Assembly (NCBI GenBank): GCA_947176505.1
Contig: CAMWQW010000007.1
Span: 111,164 to 175,163 of the forward strand
Source of the DNA: an uncultured Lachnospiraceae bacterium
Lineage (GTDB): Bacteria; Bacillota; Clostridia; Lachnospirales; Lachnospiraceae
Reading direction: 5' to 3'
DNA length: 64,000 bases
This document shows positions 35,965 through 44,157 of this stretch, piece by piece. The notes beneath the pieces are model-generated. The model made no database searches. It was not told the origin of the DNA and was given only the letters and a program-made list of their open reading frames with translations. The translations under genes were made by a program, and so were the position numbers. Position 1 is the stretch's first letter; each line of letters begins with the position of its first letter.

Positions 35965-36144
35965 CTACCCCTCCGAATCCGGGTACACTATCTTTCTTGC
36001 TTTTTCATACAATCCCGGATATTGATGTGGATTAAAGTTGAATCCGTACACCTTAAAGAAATCATCATTGCTCATCTTGAACCATGCAACCGCCAGATCA
36101 ACTACCTTGTGACCTTTGTATGTCACACCATCATAATTCCTCAT
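35965..36144 (-). CDS. Small phage protein of unknown function
   Basis: 59 residues from ATG 36144, overlapping the stop of the gene before it (ATGA). It contains VDLAVAWFKMSNDDFFKVYGF and NPHQYPGLYEKARKIV. Such short proteins are common in Clostridia phages, without known role. Confidence 0.6.
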   Translation of the reverse strand: MRNYDGVTYKGHKVVDLAVAWFKMSNDDFFKVYGFNFNPHQYPGLYEKARKIVYPDSEG

Positions 36145-36449
36145 AATGTATGATTTTCCTCCATTTCTCTAATAGCCTTTTTAACCCCCTGCTCGATTGC
36201 CCATGTGAAATTCATATCTTCGCTGTCCTGCATATCCCGGCTATATTTTGCCGCCAGATTGAGAAAAGTCTGATTGTTTTTCAGCTCATGCTCTCGATAC
36301 TTTATATTTCCGCAATCCAGAATCCAGCTAAGATTGTCCACTATGTTCTGACGGTCGTATATTGCTTGTTGTTCCTGATATGCTTCCAAAAGTTCCTCCG
36401 ATGTCAATTCCAGCTCCTTACCGTCTCTGGTGATTGTCATATCCTCCAT
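36141..36449 (-). CDS. Phage protein of unknown function
   Basis: 102 residues, MEDMTITRDGKELELTSEEL onward, acidic and helical. The ATG has GGTAGG upstream. It stands directly after a duplicated leader element (36470-36529). Confidence 0.65.
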   Translation of the reverse strand: MEDMTITRDGKELELTSEELLEAYQEQQAIYDRQNIVDNLSWILDCGNIKYREHELKNNQTFLNLAAKYSRDMQDSEDMNFTWAIEQGVKKAIREMEENHTL

Positions 36450-36469
36450 ACACCTACCTTTCTATGCTG

Positions 36470-36529
36470 TTATAGCCTCGTGGAGCGTTTTATTTTGCCT
36501 TAATGGATATTTCTTAATCCAACACACCA
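36470..36529 (-). promoter_or_regulatory. Leader element, copy A
   Basis: 60 bp with a conserved block AGCCTCGTGGAGCGTTTT at one end and AACACACCA at the other. A 59-bp counterpart lies at 48740-48798. In the transcript GUGUU can pair with AACGC (one wobble); in copy B the same positions form GCGUU with AACGC. It ends 20 bases before the next start codon. Confidence 0.5.
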
Positions 36530-36563
36530 AAATGCCTATTTTAGCTTTCTGGTGCGTTGGATT
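36516..36563. terminator. Long hairpin between phage genes
   Basis: Arms AATCCAACACACCA and TGGTGCGTTGGATT pair at 13 of 14 positions around a 20-base loop. No long T-run follows, so it may be a processing or attenuation structure. It overlaps leader element A. Confidence 0.45.
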
Positions 36564-36570
36564 TCCCGGA

Positions 36571-36840
36571 TTACTCCGGCAGCTCGACAACCTCTGAATG
36601 TTCATACTTGATTTTTGCCTGTCCGTCTGTAGAAAATCTGTTCATTTCCCACTTGGACCCATAAGGACGGAAAGACATATATCCATCTGCATTCACACTG
36701 ATGCTTGCTCCCTTATCCTCCCCGGATGCCTTACTTTCTACCAAAGCATCCTGAATGGCGTTCAGATGCGGAAGCACCTTTACGCATAAATCCATGAACT
36801 CATCCCTGCCCTCGATTGCTACTGCGTTTTTCTTTGCCAT
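36571..36840 (-). CDS. Phage protein of unknown function
   Basis: 89 residues from ATG 36840, with AGAGAGGA upstream, beginning MAKKNAVAIEGRDEF. It is a small soluble protein with FMDLCVKVLPHLNAIQDAL and a beta-rich end (SVNADGYMSFRPYGSKWEMNRF). No family recognised. Confidence 0.6.
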   Translation of the reverse strand: MAKKNAVAIEGRDEFMDLCVKVLPHLNAIQDALVESKASGEDKGASISVNADGYMSFRPYGSKWEMNRFSTDGQAKIKYEHSEVVELPE

Positions 36841-36857
36841 AACTTTTTCCTCTCTTT

Positions 36858-37289
36858 CTAAGCGCAATGCTCTTTTGCTTTATTAAATCCGGCAAGCAGC
36901 GCCGGGTTGTTTTCGATTTCTTCCAGTGTCAGGCCCAATGCCTCTAAAGTATCAGATTCATCACCTGTATAGCCGTATTCATGGTTATTCAATTCATCAC
37001 GGAACATCTGGAAGATAAATCCATCCCCAGCCTGATCTGCTTTAACTGCCTCTTCCATTTCCCGGCTGTGCCGCTTCATCATTTCCGTAAATGCTGGCTC
37101 ATCGCTTTTCCTGATATAACATCCGGCTCCTAAAGAAAGAATCTCTTTGGTGTCTGTTGCTTTTAATCCCCACTTCTGCATCATTTCCTCGAACTGCTTA
37201 TTTGAAAATGCCGCTCCGATAGGAAACTCGTCTATCTCTTTCTGATGCCTGAAGCTCATCTGTGAATATGTTTCTGTTTTAACTTCCAT
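36858..37289 (-). CDS. Phage protein of unknown function
   Basis: 143 residues; ATG with GGAGG upstream. It contains FPIGAAFSNKQFEEMMQKWG and a C-terminal helix ALGLTLEEIENNPALLAGFNKA. The latter is a pattern seen in several accessory proteins of Lachnospiraceae phages, for which no function is established. Confidence 0.65.
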   Translation of the reverse strand: MEVKTETYSQMSFRHQKEIDEFPIGAAFSNKQFEEMMQKWGLKATDTKEILSLGAGCYIRKSDEPAFTEMMKRHSREMEEAVKADQAGDGFIFQMFRDELNNHEYGYTGDESDTLEALGLTLEEIENNPALLAGFNKAKEHCA

Positions 37290-37337
37290 CTTTTACCTCC
37301 GTAATCTACCCTCGTGACCTCCGGGGTGGGATGATAT

Positions 37338-38243
37338 TTATGCTACTATCTTGCATCTTGTGAGAACTGTCTGCTTTCTGCCTTTGTACTCGCTGTGTTC
37401 TTTAATTGTTCCTTTGAGCTTGATCTGCTCTCCCGGCTCTATCGGTTTGTATTCTCCATCCACCACTTTCATCAGTGAAGCGCTTGTTTTCCAGATAAGG
37501 ATATTTCCTTGACTGTCTGCAAACTTGTGGATAGATTGAAGCTCTCCGTAATATGTGAAGTGAGTTTCATAGTTTGCACTTCCTGTATACACTAAAAGCA
37601 TTTCAAACTTTTTACCAACTTCTCCGACATAATCAGTTTCCGGCTGTTGGCTGGCATCGTACCTATCCTTTAATGACTTGATATAATCTTGAATAATCCA
37701 TGTGTCCGCATATCCGATAAGACCAGTGGGGTATTCTTCAAAAAGCGTTATACCTTTTGCTATTTCTGTATCTTTGCTCAATATGCAAGTAGGATAATCC
37801 TTTGGTTCTTCCGGGAAATGCCATCCGATTAAATAACTCCATATCGCCCCGGCAGCCTTTAACTCATCTTTGATTTCGTATGTATTACCCATAACAACAT
37901 AAGTAATCCCCTGCTCCGAAAATCCCTCCTTTTTAAGAAAGCTGGCATTTTTTTCTGCAGCTCCTGCCCGGATTTTTGCAAGCCTTTTCGCTTCCAGTTT
38001 TTCCCGGTACTCTTTTGTCCTGACAACTATCTTCTGGTTGTGTACCCCGGAACCATTACACATAAAGCATATTCCACCCTCAACATAATCGTAATACCAG
38101 ATATAACCTTTTCCTCCGCATTTCGGACATTTGCTATCTACATAGTAATGTGTAAGATTGCGGTCAACTTTGACAAGATGCAAGTCAGTGTCGTTATCAA
38201 ATTTACTGAAATCCTGATTCTCAACAACGTATTCAATCGCCAT
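37338..38243 (-). CDS. DnaJ-type zinc finger protein with OB-fold-like C-terminus (phage)
   Basis: 301 residues, first gene behind promoter/operator copy 1. CPKCGGKG and CFMCNGSG (about 39-69) are two CxxCxGxG repeats like the DnaJ zinc centre. The C-terminal quarter (QIKLKGTIKEHSEYKGRKQTVLTRCKI) has the look of an OB-fold that binds single-stranded nucleic acid. No J domain is present. A DNA-handling role during phage growth is plausible but inferred. Confidence 0.75.
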   Translation of the reverse strand: MAIEYVVENQDFSKFDNDTDLHLVKVDRNLTHYYVDSKCPKCGGKGYIWYYDYVEGGICFMCNGSGVHNQKIVVRTKEYREKLEAKRLAKIRAGAAEKNASFLKKEGFSEQGITYVVMGNTYEIKDELKAAGAIWSYLIGWHFPEEPKDYPTCILSKDTEIAKGITLFEEYPTGLIGYADTWIIQDYIKSLKDRYDASQQPETDYVGEVGKKFEMLLVYTGSANYETHFTYYGELQSIHKFADSQGNILIWKTSASLMKVVDGEYKPIEPGEQIKLKGTIKEHSEYKGRKQTVLTRCKIVA

Positions 38244-38293
38244 ATGAAACCCTCCGTTTATGTGTTTTCCTTTGGTGTGTTCCTCATATGCTT

Positions 38294-38323
38294 ATGATAG
38301 CGTACTATGGTACGTCTTGTCAA
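38294..38323 (-). promoter_or_regulatory. Phage promoter/operator, copy 1
   Basis: Minus-strand TTGACA (38318-38323) and TATCAT (38294-38299) flank an 18-bp spacer containing the palindrome CGTAC-NNNN-GTACG (38301-38314). It drives the run 38243 to 32029. About 80 bp around it are nearly identical to copies 2 and 3. Confidence 0.8.
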
Positions 38324-38380
38324 ACGTTATTTTTACATTTTTTAAAAATATTTTCTGGTGGTGCGTAATCTGCTTTTGCA

Positions 38381-38584
38381 TTATGCTCTTTCAACATAAA
38401 GCACTGTATTTTCAGGAAAATTGTTTTCTTTGCAGAATCCAGAAAAAAGCTCCTGCAATTCCCGGATGCTCTTCACATTCTCAAACTGTGTTTCATCCTC
38501 TCCGCCCTCATTGTTGACAAATCCGATATTGTATGTGCCGTGCTGCCGGGTATATATCCCGGCAGCCGCCCTCCTCACCGTCAT
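38381..38584 (-). CDS. Small phage protein of unknown function
   Basis: 67 residues, overlapping the previous stop by ATGA, with GCGAGG upstream. It reads MTVRRAAAGIYTRQHGTYNIG and ends in a short acidic helix. It is the last gene of the run started by promoter copy 2. Confidence 0.6.
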   Translation of the reverse strand: MTVRRAAAGIYTRQHGTYNIGFVNNEGGEDETQFENVKSIRELQELFSGFCKENNFPENTVLYVERA

Positions 38585-38943
38585 GTTTTCGCCTCGCTTT
38601 CTTTTAAGATAGAGAAATTATGTTTCAACGTCTGCAATATGCTCTCTGCATCCTCCGGCGGTAAAATATCAGGGCCATCCATCACGCCAAAAATGACATC
38701 CCCGACAATAGGGCATCCACTACCATAAAAGAAAGATGCTACTTGATTTTTTGGTAAGTCTTTGCACAACCCCGACTCATCCACAATCATCACAACCATT
38801 TCTCCGAAAAAGTCAAGCATGAGCTGTGTCTTTACGCTTTCGGTGCAGTCTGCGCCTATCGCCTTTTCCCATCCGTCCAAATCCCACTTAATATCCACCA
38901 CCGATATTTTATTATCGGTGGTGAGTTTTACTGTCTTTGCCAC
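38581..38943 (-). CDS. Phage protein of unknown function
   Basis: 120 residues from a GTG at 38943 with GGAGG 8 bases upstream. It begins MAKTVKLTTDNKISVVDIKW; a central NQVASFFYGSGCPIVGDVIFG resembles a conserved block in phage accessory proteins of the DUF3846 type. That match is tentative. Confidence 0.6.
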   Translation of the reverse strand: MAKTVKLTTDNKISVVDIKWDLDGWEKAIGADCTESVKTQLMLDFFGEMVVMIVDESGLCKDLPKNQVASFFYGSGCPIVGDVIFGVMDGPDILPPEDAESILQTLKHNFSILKESEAKT

Positions 38944-38946
38944 TCT

Positions 38947-39141
38947 TCAATCCTCCATGTAATCCTCATAGTCAATATTTGCCGCTTCGCAGATGCTTTC
39001 ATAGTCGCTACCGTTCTCATACATATTCTTGATAGTCTGACCGTGAATTGTTCCATCCCACATATCAATCTGGCGCTCAATCTCAATATTCAGCCTGTGG
39101 TTGCTCCTGTCACTCATTGAACTAAAATCTCTGTATCTCAT
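38947..39141 (-). CDS. Small phage protein of unknown function
   Basis: 64 acidic residues, ATG with AAGGAGG upstream. It contains IERQIDMWDGTIHGQTIKNMY and ESICEAANIDYEDYMED. It looks like a small helical binding protein; role unknown. Confidence 0.6.
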   Translation of the reverse strand: MRYRDFSSMSDRSNHRLNIEIERQIDMWDGTIHGQTIKNMYENGSDYESICEAANIDYEDYMED

Positions 39142-39153
39142 GCCTTTGCCTCC

Positions 39154-39669
39154 TTAAAAGTTGTAATCATAAAATTCATGTCTGCCTTTGCTTAACGTCG
39201 GGAATCCCGGTCTGCCGTAACTCTGATACTTCTCGGACCAGTGGATTGTAGTTACCTGCCCCTGTTCGTCACGCTCGTAGGTGTAACTCTGTTCACTCTG
39301 ATTTGTGCAATGTTCAGCGAACCCTCCCAGAATAAATTCAGGCTTAAAATCAGGATTCAGGATTGCCGTATCTCTCTGAACGGTTATGGTAGTTTTTGTA
39401 ACTTTGATGATTGTGCAAGCGTGTCTGTCGCTCCAAAGGTTGATTGTGGCCCCATCACCTACCTTTGCGTTTGCAGGAGTAAGGTGTGTACTATCAAACT
39501 CCCTGATTCTCTCTTCCAGATGTTCCAATGCTCCCTGTAAATAATCCATTTTGCCATTATCCCGGCACTTTTCCATCCACTTGTAATCTTTCTGGATTTC
39601 CGCATCACGCAGAATATACTCTGCATTTGCTTTGTCAATAGCCTCAACGATTTCTTTTAATGTTCTCAT
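39154..39669 (-). CDS. Phage protein of unknown function
   Basis: 171 residues from ATG 39669 (AAAGAGG upstream; ATGA overlap with the gene before). A helical N-terminus is followed by a beta-rich part with VGDGATINLWSDRHACTIIKVTKT, an SH3-like pattern common in uncharacterised phage proteins, and a Tyr-rich end. Confidence 0.65.
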   Translation of the reverse strand: MRTLKEIVEAIDKANAEYILRDAEIQKDYKWMEKCRDNGKMDYLQGALEHLEERIREFDSTHLTPANAKVGDGATINLWSDRHACTIIKVTKTTITVQRDTAILNPDFKPEFILGGFAEHCTNQSEQSYTYERDEQGQVTTIHWSEKYQSYGRPGFPTLSKGRHEFYDYNF

Positions 39670-39827
39670 ACCCTTACCTCTTTCCCGGCATCTGCCGATT
39701 TTTCTATTATCTGACCGCTGCAATATCCTTTATCAATTTTTCTCGCTCTCTCAATCGCCTTATCAAAACACTCTTCCTTTACCCAGAAGACCGGAAGCCC
39801 GGCCTCCGTTATTTTCCAGACATACAT
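39666..39827 (-). CDS. Small phage protein of unknown function
   Basis: 53 residues from ATG 39827, with AGGAAAG upstream, in the gap between two larger genes. MYVWKITEAGLPVFWVKEEC and DKAIERARKIDKGYCSG suggest a small fold of one sheet and one helix. It ends in ATGA with the next gene. Confidence 0.6.
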   Translation of the reverse strand: MYVWKITEAGLPVFWVKEECFDKAIERARKIDKGYCSGQIIEKSADAGKEVRV

Positions 39828-39844
39828 ATTCTTTCCTCACTAGA

Positions 39845-40444
39845 TCAGCTGTTATATTCGTACAGCTGTCCGTTCACCATTTCATACTGCCAACCTGTAC
39901 AGTCGAATCTGATGTAATTCCAGTCAGTCGAATTGTAGAGCGGCGACCTTTCGTATCTCCCGGACACCCTGAGAAGCCTATATTTGTTCACTTCGTATGT
40001 TTCAGCTCTCTGGATTATTTTCACCTTTTCCGGTGCAAATCCGAACTCTTCATAAATCAGCTCTTTAGCTTCTTTTTCTGAAAGCACCCTTGTTCCTGTG
40101 CTTTTAGACAGTTCATTGTATCGTGACGGAGAGAACTGTGTTCCTGTGCTGTCGGTCTGTTTCCAGTCAAGCTCCCGGTCAAGCTCGTTATGCAGCTTAT
40201 TGATTTCTTCCTCATAAGTTTTTTTATTCAACTCCTGCTCCCGGACTTTCTTCTCGATTTCTCTTTCGAGTTCATCTATCCTTATAGCTCTTTCACGGAT
40301 ATATCTCTGCATATCCTCTTTTTTAAATTTCTTGCAGAAAGCATCTTTGTCACCCTCGTACTCGTAGTATGCCGCTTCGATTTTCTCATACTCTTTTGCT
40401 GTCGGCTCAAATCCTGTTCTTTCGATAAACTCTGACCTCATCAT
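39845..40444 (-). CDS. Coiled-coil phage protein
   Basis: 199 residues from ATG 40444, with GGAG 10 bases upstream; the next codon is also ATG. Residues about 45-100 are a Glu/Lys/Arg coiled coil (ERAIRIDELEREIEKKVREQE). The end (RYERSPLYNSTDWNYIRFDCTGWQYEMVNG) is a separate beta-rich domain. First gene behind promoter copy 2. No family recognised. Confidence 0.65.
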   Translation of the reverse strand: MMRSEFIERTGFEPTAKEYEKIEAAYYEYEGDKDAFCKKFKKEDMQRYIRERAIRIDELEREIEKKVREQELNKKTYEEEINKLHNELDRELDWKQTDSTGTQFSPSRYNELSKSTGTRVLSEKEAKELIYEEFGFAPEKVKIIQRAETYEVNKYRLLRVSGRYERSPLYNSTDWNYIRFDCTGWQYEMVNGQLYEYNS

Positions 40445-40505
40445 AGCTTTGTATCTCCTTTGCTCTGTTAAATCCAATTTCCTTTGGTGTGTTCCTTGTA
40501 TGCTT

Positions 40506-40535
40506 ATGATAGCGCACTATGGTACGTCTTGTCAA
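40506..40535 (-). promoter_or_regulatory. Phage promoter/operator, copy 2
   Basis: TTGACA (40530-40535) and TATCAT (40506-40511) on the minus strand flank an 18-bp spacer with the palindrome region 40513-40526 (CGTAC-NNNN-GTGCG, one arm changed by one base). It drives the run 40444 to 38381. Confidence 0.78.
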
Positions 40536-40565
40536 ACGTTATTTTTACATTTTTTAAAAATTATT

Positions 40566-40602
40566 TCAAAAAAATTAGAGGCATCCTGCCGGAAACCTCT
40601 AA
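40566..40602 (-). terminator. Terminator of the XRE regulator gene
   Basis: TTAGAGG and CCTCTAA pair across 14 bases, and the minus strand continues with a run of seven T. It ends the regulator transcript before promoter copy 2. Confidence 0.75.
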
Positions 40603-40630
40603 AATCAATACCTTTCGCTTATGATAATTT

Positions 40631-40831
40631 TTAAATTTTCTGGATAACAAGTTTATATCCTATCGCTTCCAGAAGATTTTCTGCTGTATTCAGGTACATA
40701 TTGCCATCGTTCAGCTTGTCATTTATATTCTGCCGGGTGCATCCCATCCGCTTTGCAAGCTCGGTCTGTGAAATGTTCTCCGATGCGATTATGCCCTTTA
40801 TCTGTTCGTTGATTCTCGCCATATGCGCCAC
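40631..40831 (-). CDS. Small XRE/Cro-like repressor
   Basis: 66 residues made of a single helix-turn-helix domain: ISQTELAKRMGCTRQNINDKL (about 21-41). The start could be residue 1 or Met4. It has its own promoter and terminator, unlike the genes around it. It is the only DNA-binding regulator of this type in the prophage segment, hence the first candidate to bind the shared promoter palindrome (inference). Confidence 0.85.
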   Translation of the reverse strand: MAHMARINEQIKGIIASENISQTELAKRMGCTRQNINDKLNDGNMYLNTAENLLEAIGYKLVIQKI

Positions 40832-40847
40832 CTCTCTTCCTGCCTTT

Positions 40848-40877
40848 ACAATATCCTCATTTTCTCCCGGATGTCAA
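40848..40877 (-). promoter_or_regulatory. Promoter of the XRE regulator gene
   Basis: Minus-strand TTGACA (40872-40877) and TATTGT (40848-40853), 18 bp apart, just after the ASCH gene. It lacks the CGTAC palindrome found in the three other phage promoters. Confidence 0.5.
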
Positions 40878-40897
40878 GTATTATTTACTCTGGTGCG

Positions 40898-41338
40898 TTA
40901 TAATGGACCGTCATAATTCCACAATCCCTGTTTTCCGCTTACCGGGATAGGTTTATCAAATACCACCGGGTTCTGCATCATCCACACATATCTTCCCGGC
41001 GTAAAATCTCCGAAAGAGTATTCTGCCGGGGCATCAGCCTTAATCTTTGCGGAAAATTCCTGAGTAACCTCTATGCAGTTTGCCAATGTCGCCTTTCCTA
41101 CAATTACTCCTGTCGGAAGCCACTCAAAACGGTTGATTGTTCCGCATATACCTAATGCAATGCAAGCATTTTTCCATCCCTCATCGCCCATTGCGCTTAT
41201 TCCAAAAAGAGGGTCTTTCTTCCCGGCGTGAATGAGGATTTCTCCACGATAGTTTGTTTTCCATGAACGTGTTTCAAAAAGTTTTGCTCCCTCCACTAAG
41301 AGCTGCACCCACGGCTGAATCACTGTGATTGCTTTCAT
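40898..41338 (-). CDS. ASCH domain protein
   Basis: 146 residues from ATG 41338 (GGGGAGG upstream, ATGA overlap). The ASCH/PUA-like fold is shown by MKAITVIQPWVQLLVEGAK, FETRSWKTNYRGEILIHAGKK and PTGVIVGKATLANCIEV. ASCH proteins bind RNA or cut modified nucleosides; phage copies may act on host RNA. No specific activity can be read. Confidence 0.87.
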   Translation of the reverse strand: MKAITVIQPWVQLLVEGAKLFETRSWKTNYRGEILIHAGKKDPLFGISAMGDEGWKNACIALGICGTINRFEWLPTGVIVGKATLANCIEVTQEFSAKIKADAPAEYSFGDFTPGRYVWMMQNPVVFDKPIPVSGKQGLWNYDGPL

Positions 41339-41508
41339 GTTTTCTTTCCTCCCCTGCACACCGGACACAATATTTGTTTTCCTACACTCCAACCATCATC
41401 CCTTGCATAACGGATAAGATGTGTCTTAGAGGGTAGATAATGCTTTACATCCCTTTGGTATATCGTTGCTTCTTTGCAGTTGTCACATACATATCCGCTT
41501 ACAAACAT
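41335..41508 (-). CDS. Small zinc-finger phage protein
   Basis: 57 residues from ATG 41508, with GGAGG upstream. VCDNCKEATIY at the start and CPVCRGGKK at the end form a CxxC...CxxC zinc ribbon. It lies in a gap and is coupled by overlaps on both sides. Confidence 0.7.
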   Translation of the reverse strand: MFVSGYVCDNCKEATIYQRDVKHYLPSKTHLIRYARDDGWSVGKQILCPVCRGGKKT

Positions 41509-41876
41509 TCTGTACCTCCACTAAAGTTTAATTTATTGTTCAGCTCTTCCAGATAATCTTTCAGACCATTACCGCCATGATGTAGGATATTTATCACGTT
41601 ATCCGTAATTACTTTCTTTGCAACATCCTCATCCACGATATAGGTAGTTAAGCTATACCCGTCCGGCATAAAAGAAAGACTGTAAAGATACTCCGGGATG
41701 AACTCGTTTCCATCTTCATTCGTGCAGTCAACAACCCACCCTTTGATGCTATTCCAATCATCGCTATATATCCTCTTTGCATCAGTCAGAATCAAGCGAA
41801 CTCCATTTTCCCATTCCACTTCCATTTCTCCGTACTGGCTGTTATCCTGTGTTATCCTGTATTTCTTATCTGCCAT
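41499..41876 (-). CDS. Phage protein of unknown function
   Basis: 125 residues from ATG 41876, with GGAGG upstream. MADKKYRITQDNSQYGEMEVEW leads a beta-rich, acidic protein containing RIYSDDWNSIKGWVVDC. No family recognised. It overlaps the next gene by 10 bp. Confidence 0.65.
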   Translation of the reverse strand: MADKKYRITQDNSQYGEMEVEWENGVRLILTDAKRIYSDDWNSIKGWVVDCTNEDGNEFIPEYLYSLSFMPDGYSLTTYIVDEDVAKKVITDNVINILHHGGNGLKDYLEELNNKLNFSGGTECL

Positions 41877-42225
41877 AACTCCCGACCTCCTGTAAACAAC
41901 TATCATCTGCATATCCGAAACCGCAAACACCGTCATTTTCTATACCCTTATCACACATGGAACATAAATACAGTTTCTTTCCGCATATAGGGCAATATGC
42001 CGTGAATCCGTCCACCTTTACATCCCATCGTATAGCAACTTCTGTATTGCAGTGAGGGCATACCTCATAAACCAGATCAGCTACGTTCCTCCTGATTTTT
42101 GCATTATCCCTCAACAATCGTTTTATGTACTTCGATGATGCGTATTTCTGCCTTTCCAGAACCTTTATTCTCCGCTTGTATCGTTTTATCTTCCCTATCA
42201 GGGAATCATACCTTTTATCGCTCAT
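41866..42225 (-). CDS. Zinc-ribbon phage protein with basic helix
   Basis: 119 residues from ATG 42225 (GGGGG upstream). The N-terminal half is a very basic helix (LIGKIKRYKRRIKVLERQKY). Then CPHCNTEVAIRW, CPICGKKLYLCSMC and a last Cys pair form zinc ribbons. Nucleic-acid binding is likely; partner unknown. Confidence 0.7.
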   Translation of the reverse strand: MSDKRYDSLIGKIKRYKRRIKVLERQKYASSKYIKRLLRDNAKIRRNVADLVYEVCPHCNTEVAIRWDVKVDGFTAYCPICGKKLYLCSMCDKGIENDGVCGFGYADDSCLQEVGSYGR

Positions 42226-42226
42226 A

Positions 42227-43033
42227 TCAGAACCCCCAAAAAGTGTTTGTCGGCTTTCTTTTTTCCACTTTCCCGGACACTTGCAATCCAAACTTATCAA
42301 CAATTTCATCCTCGGAAAACATCGGTAGCGATTCTTTTAAAACTTCAAACAAATTATGCTCACTCCTTACTTTTTTCTTTGTATGGTATGGCTCCGTTAT
42401 CTCTTCATACTCTAACTTTAATAATTCCATCTTGAAAATATTTTCTGTTTTTCCCGCTCTCTGATACTTACTGATTATCTTTCTTTCTGTAGGGTGTATT
42501 CTTTTCTTTGTATACATTTCTGCAAAAGTGCCGTTTTCGGAAACCATGAAAGGAATCTTTTTACCGCTTATCTGTAATTGATACCATTTGCACTGCCTTT
42601 CTACCCATTCCTCAATTTCGTAATATTCATACTCCTTTTCTCTGGAATAATAATCTTCCAGCATCAGCTGAAAGGCGTGTTTGTTTATGTTCATCCCTCT
42701 GTATACATAGCAGCGTTGCAATCCCTTTATGGTATCAGCTCCAATATCAACAAACTCTCCATGTTTCCGGCAATGCCCCCAATCCCACCAATGGTCTTTA
42801 ATTTTTGCCTCGCTTCCATCTTTCATTTTCAGTGTCAGTTCCCGGCCTCCAAACGCCCCTGTCATGCCCTCATATCCAAGCATATTGCTGAAAATCACAT
42901 TTCCGTTTTCATCCACCGCCGAACCCTCGTAATTCATCCCCACTTTTTCATACGTTACCTCTGGTATCTCATCAAACACACAGTAATAATGTGGACCGTA
43001 TTTCCTGCTAACATACATTTTCAGAATCTTCAT
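42227..43033 (-). CDS. Phage protein of unknown function
   Basis: 268 residues, coupled to the GIY-YIG gene (ATGA). It reads MKILKMYVSRKYGPHYYCVF, then HWWDWGHCRKHGEFVDIGADT, and ends in a charged helical part with HPTERKIISKYQRAGKTENIF. The long aromatic-rich N-terminal half looks like a beta domain. No family recognised. Confidence 0.65.
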   Translation of the reverse strand: MKILKMYVSRKYGPHYYCVFDEIPEVTYEKVGMNYEGSAVDENGNVIFSNMLGYEGMTGAFGGRELTLKMKDGSEAKIKDHWWDWGHCRKHGEFVDIGADTIKGLQRCYVYRGMNINKHAFQLMLEDYYSREKEYEYYEIEEWVERQCKWYQLQISGKKIPFMVSENGTFAEMYTKKRIHPTERKIISKYQRAGKTENIFKMELLKLEYEEITEPYHTKKKVRSEHNLFEVLKESLPMFSEDEIVDKFGLQVSGKVEKRKPTNTFWGF

Positions 43034-43464
43034 TTTTTCTCACCTTTCTCTGCAATATACAGCTGATTTGATTTTATGATTCTTTCATTTCTGGCTTTAT
43101 GCCATCCGTATAAATCATTTGGTTCTAGTTCCTTTTTCCACTCATCCCACCTTGACGGATGAAATTCTTTCCACTCCAATTCCGGGAGCCGTATTGTCAG
43201 GCTATCCCTCGCCTTATCGTCCACATTCAGCGGCGGCTTCCATAGGTTTATCAGGTAGATTTCGTAAAGGTTCATATCCGCTTCGGTGGTAAGCTCTGTA
43301 TACTCAATTTTGGTTACATTGTGAATATCTATTGCCCGGTGCATCGGAGCAGCGAACATATGACCTCTTATCCTTGCCTGTAAAGGCTGTTTGGTTCTGC
43401 CCAAATAAGCCATACAGTCACCGTAATAAATCCGATACAGAATAAATCCTTTAGGACTTGCCAT
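43030..43464 (-). CDS. GIY-YIG nuclease
   Basis: 144 residues. FILYRIYYGDCMAYLGRTKQPLQARIRGHM holds the GIY-YIG-type tyrosines (here LYR.IYYG and AYLGRT) and the catalytic Arg. The catalytic Glu and Asn follow in NLYEIYLINLWKPPLN. It is a stand-alone domain, so it could be a small homing-type or DNA-processing nuclease. GGAGG precedes the start. Confidence 0.83.
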   Translation of the reverse strand: MASPKGFILYRIYYGDCMAYLGRTKQPLQARIRGHMFAAPMHRAIDIHNVTKIEYTELTTEADMNLYEIYLINLWKPPLNVDDKARDSLTIRLPELEWKEFHPSRWDEWKKELEPNDLYGWHKARNERIIKSNQLYIAEKGEKK

Positions 43465-43480
43465 TGCCTATCCAAACCTC

Positions 43481-43675
43481 CTATGCCGATACTTTCTGCA
43501 ATCTGTTTTCGATGCAGCTTATACATAACTCCTGACCGTCAAATTCATATAACTCGTTTTCCTCTCCGCACTCATCACAATATAAGTGAGGTACGTTCCG
43601 ATTCCTGCATGAATCCCCAAAACAAGGTAAACCTAAGCTCCTGCATCCCACACACTCATCCTCATACTTTATCAT
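43481..43675 (-). CDS. Small zinc-finger phage protein
   Basis: 64 residues with nine cysteines: CVGCRSLGLPCFGDSC, CDECG and CISCIE. Two zinc sites are likely. ATG with GAGGGG upstream. Confidence 0.68.
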   Translation of the reverse strand: MIKYEDECVGCRSLGLPCFGDSCRNRNVPHLYCDECGEENELYEFDGQELCISCIENRLQKVSA

Positions 43676-43690
43676 TCCTGCCGCCCCTCT

Positions 43691-44140
43691 CTAATGTTCG
43701 CTGGGTAAGAGTACAACTATATATCCATTTTCTGATTTCACCCAGATTGTCAACTCATCCCGGTATGTGTAGGCGCTCATTGCCATTTCCGGGTCTTGGT
43801 CGTTCATAGCCTTATCTTCGCTGTCAAGCTCTCCCCAGTCGTGATTTATGTGCCTTGCTACTGATTTCGCAACAAATTCTGTGAAGTTCTCACTTTCCAG
43901 AATTAAAGATTTTATTCCCGGTGTCATTATCACCTTTACCCGTTCCTCGTAGGGAACTAATTCATAATCGCTTGCCTGTTTTTCCGTCAGCGGTTCTTTG
44001 TAGTCGATATAACCCCACGCTTCGCTTTCGATTTCTGCACAATACTTTCTCTTGTCAAAGTTGACGATGTTCTCTACTTTCCCTTTTTCCGGGAAGCCGC
44101 CCGGCATTACCGGGCGTTGTGTACTGTAATATCTTTTCAT
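43691..44140 (-). CDS. Small mobile-element protein of the 'HDWG' family
   Basis: 149 residues from ATG 44140 (GGAGGG upstream). The C-terminal half reads FVAKSVARHINHDWGELDSEDKAMND and ends ELTIWVKSENGYIVVLLPSEH. That pattern belongs to a family common on Firmicutes plasmids, ICEs and phages, often mislabelled as a type I restriction subunit. It has no methyltransferase or nuclease motif. The N-terminal part (CAEIESEAWGYIDYKEPLTEKQASDYELVP) is a separate small domain. Role unknown. Confidence 0.7.
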   Translation of the reverse strand: MKRYYSTQRPVMPGGFPEKGKVENIVNFDKRKYCAEIESEAWGYIDYKEPLTEKQASDYELVPYEERVKVIMTPGIKSLILESENFTEFVAKSVARHINHDWGELDSEDKAMNDQDPEMAMSAYTYRDELTIWVKSENGYIVVLLPSEH

Positions 44141-44157
44141 CGGCTCCCTCCATGCGT

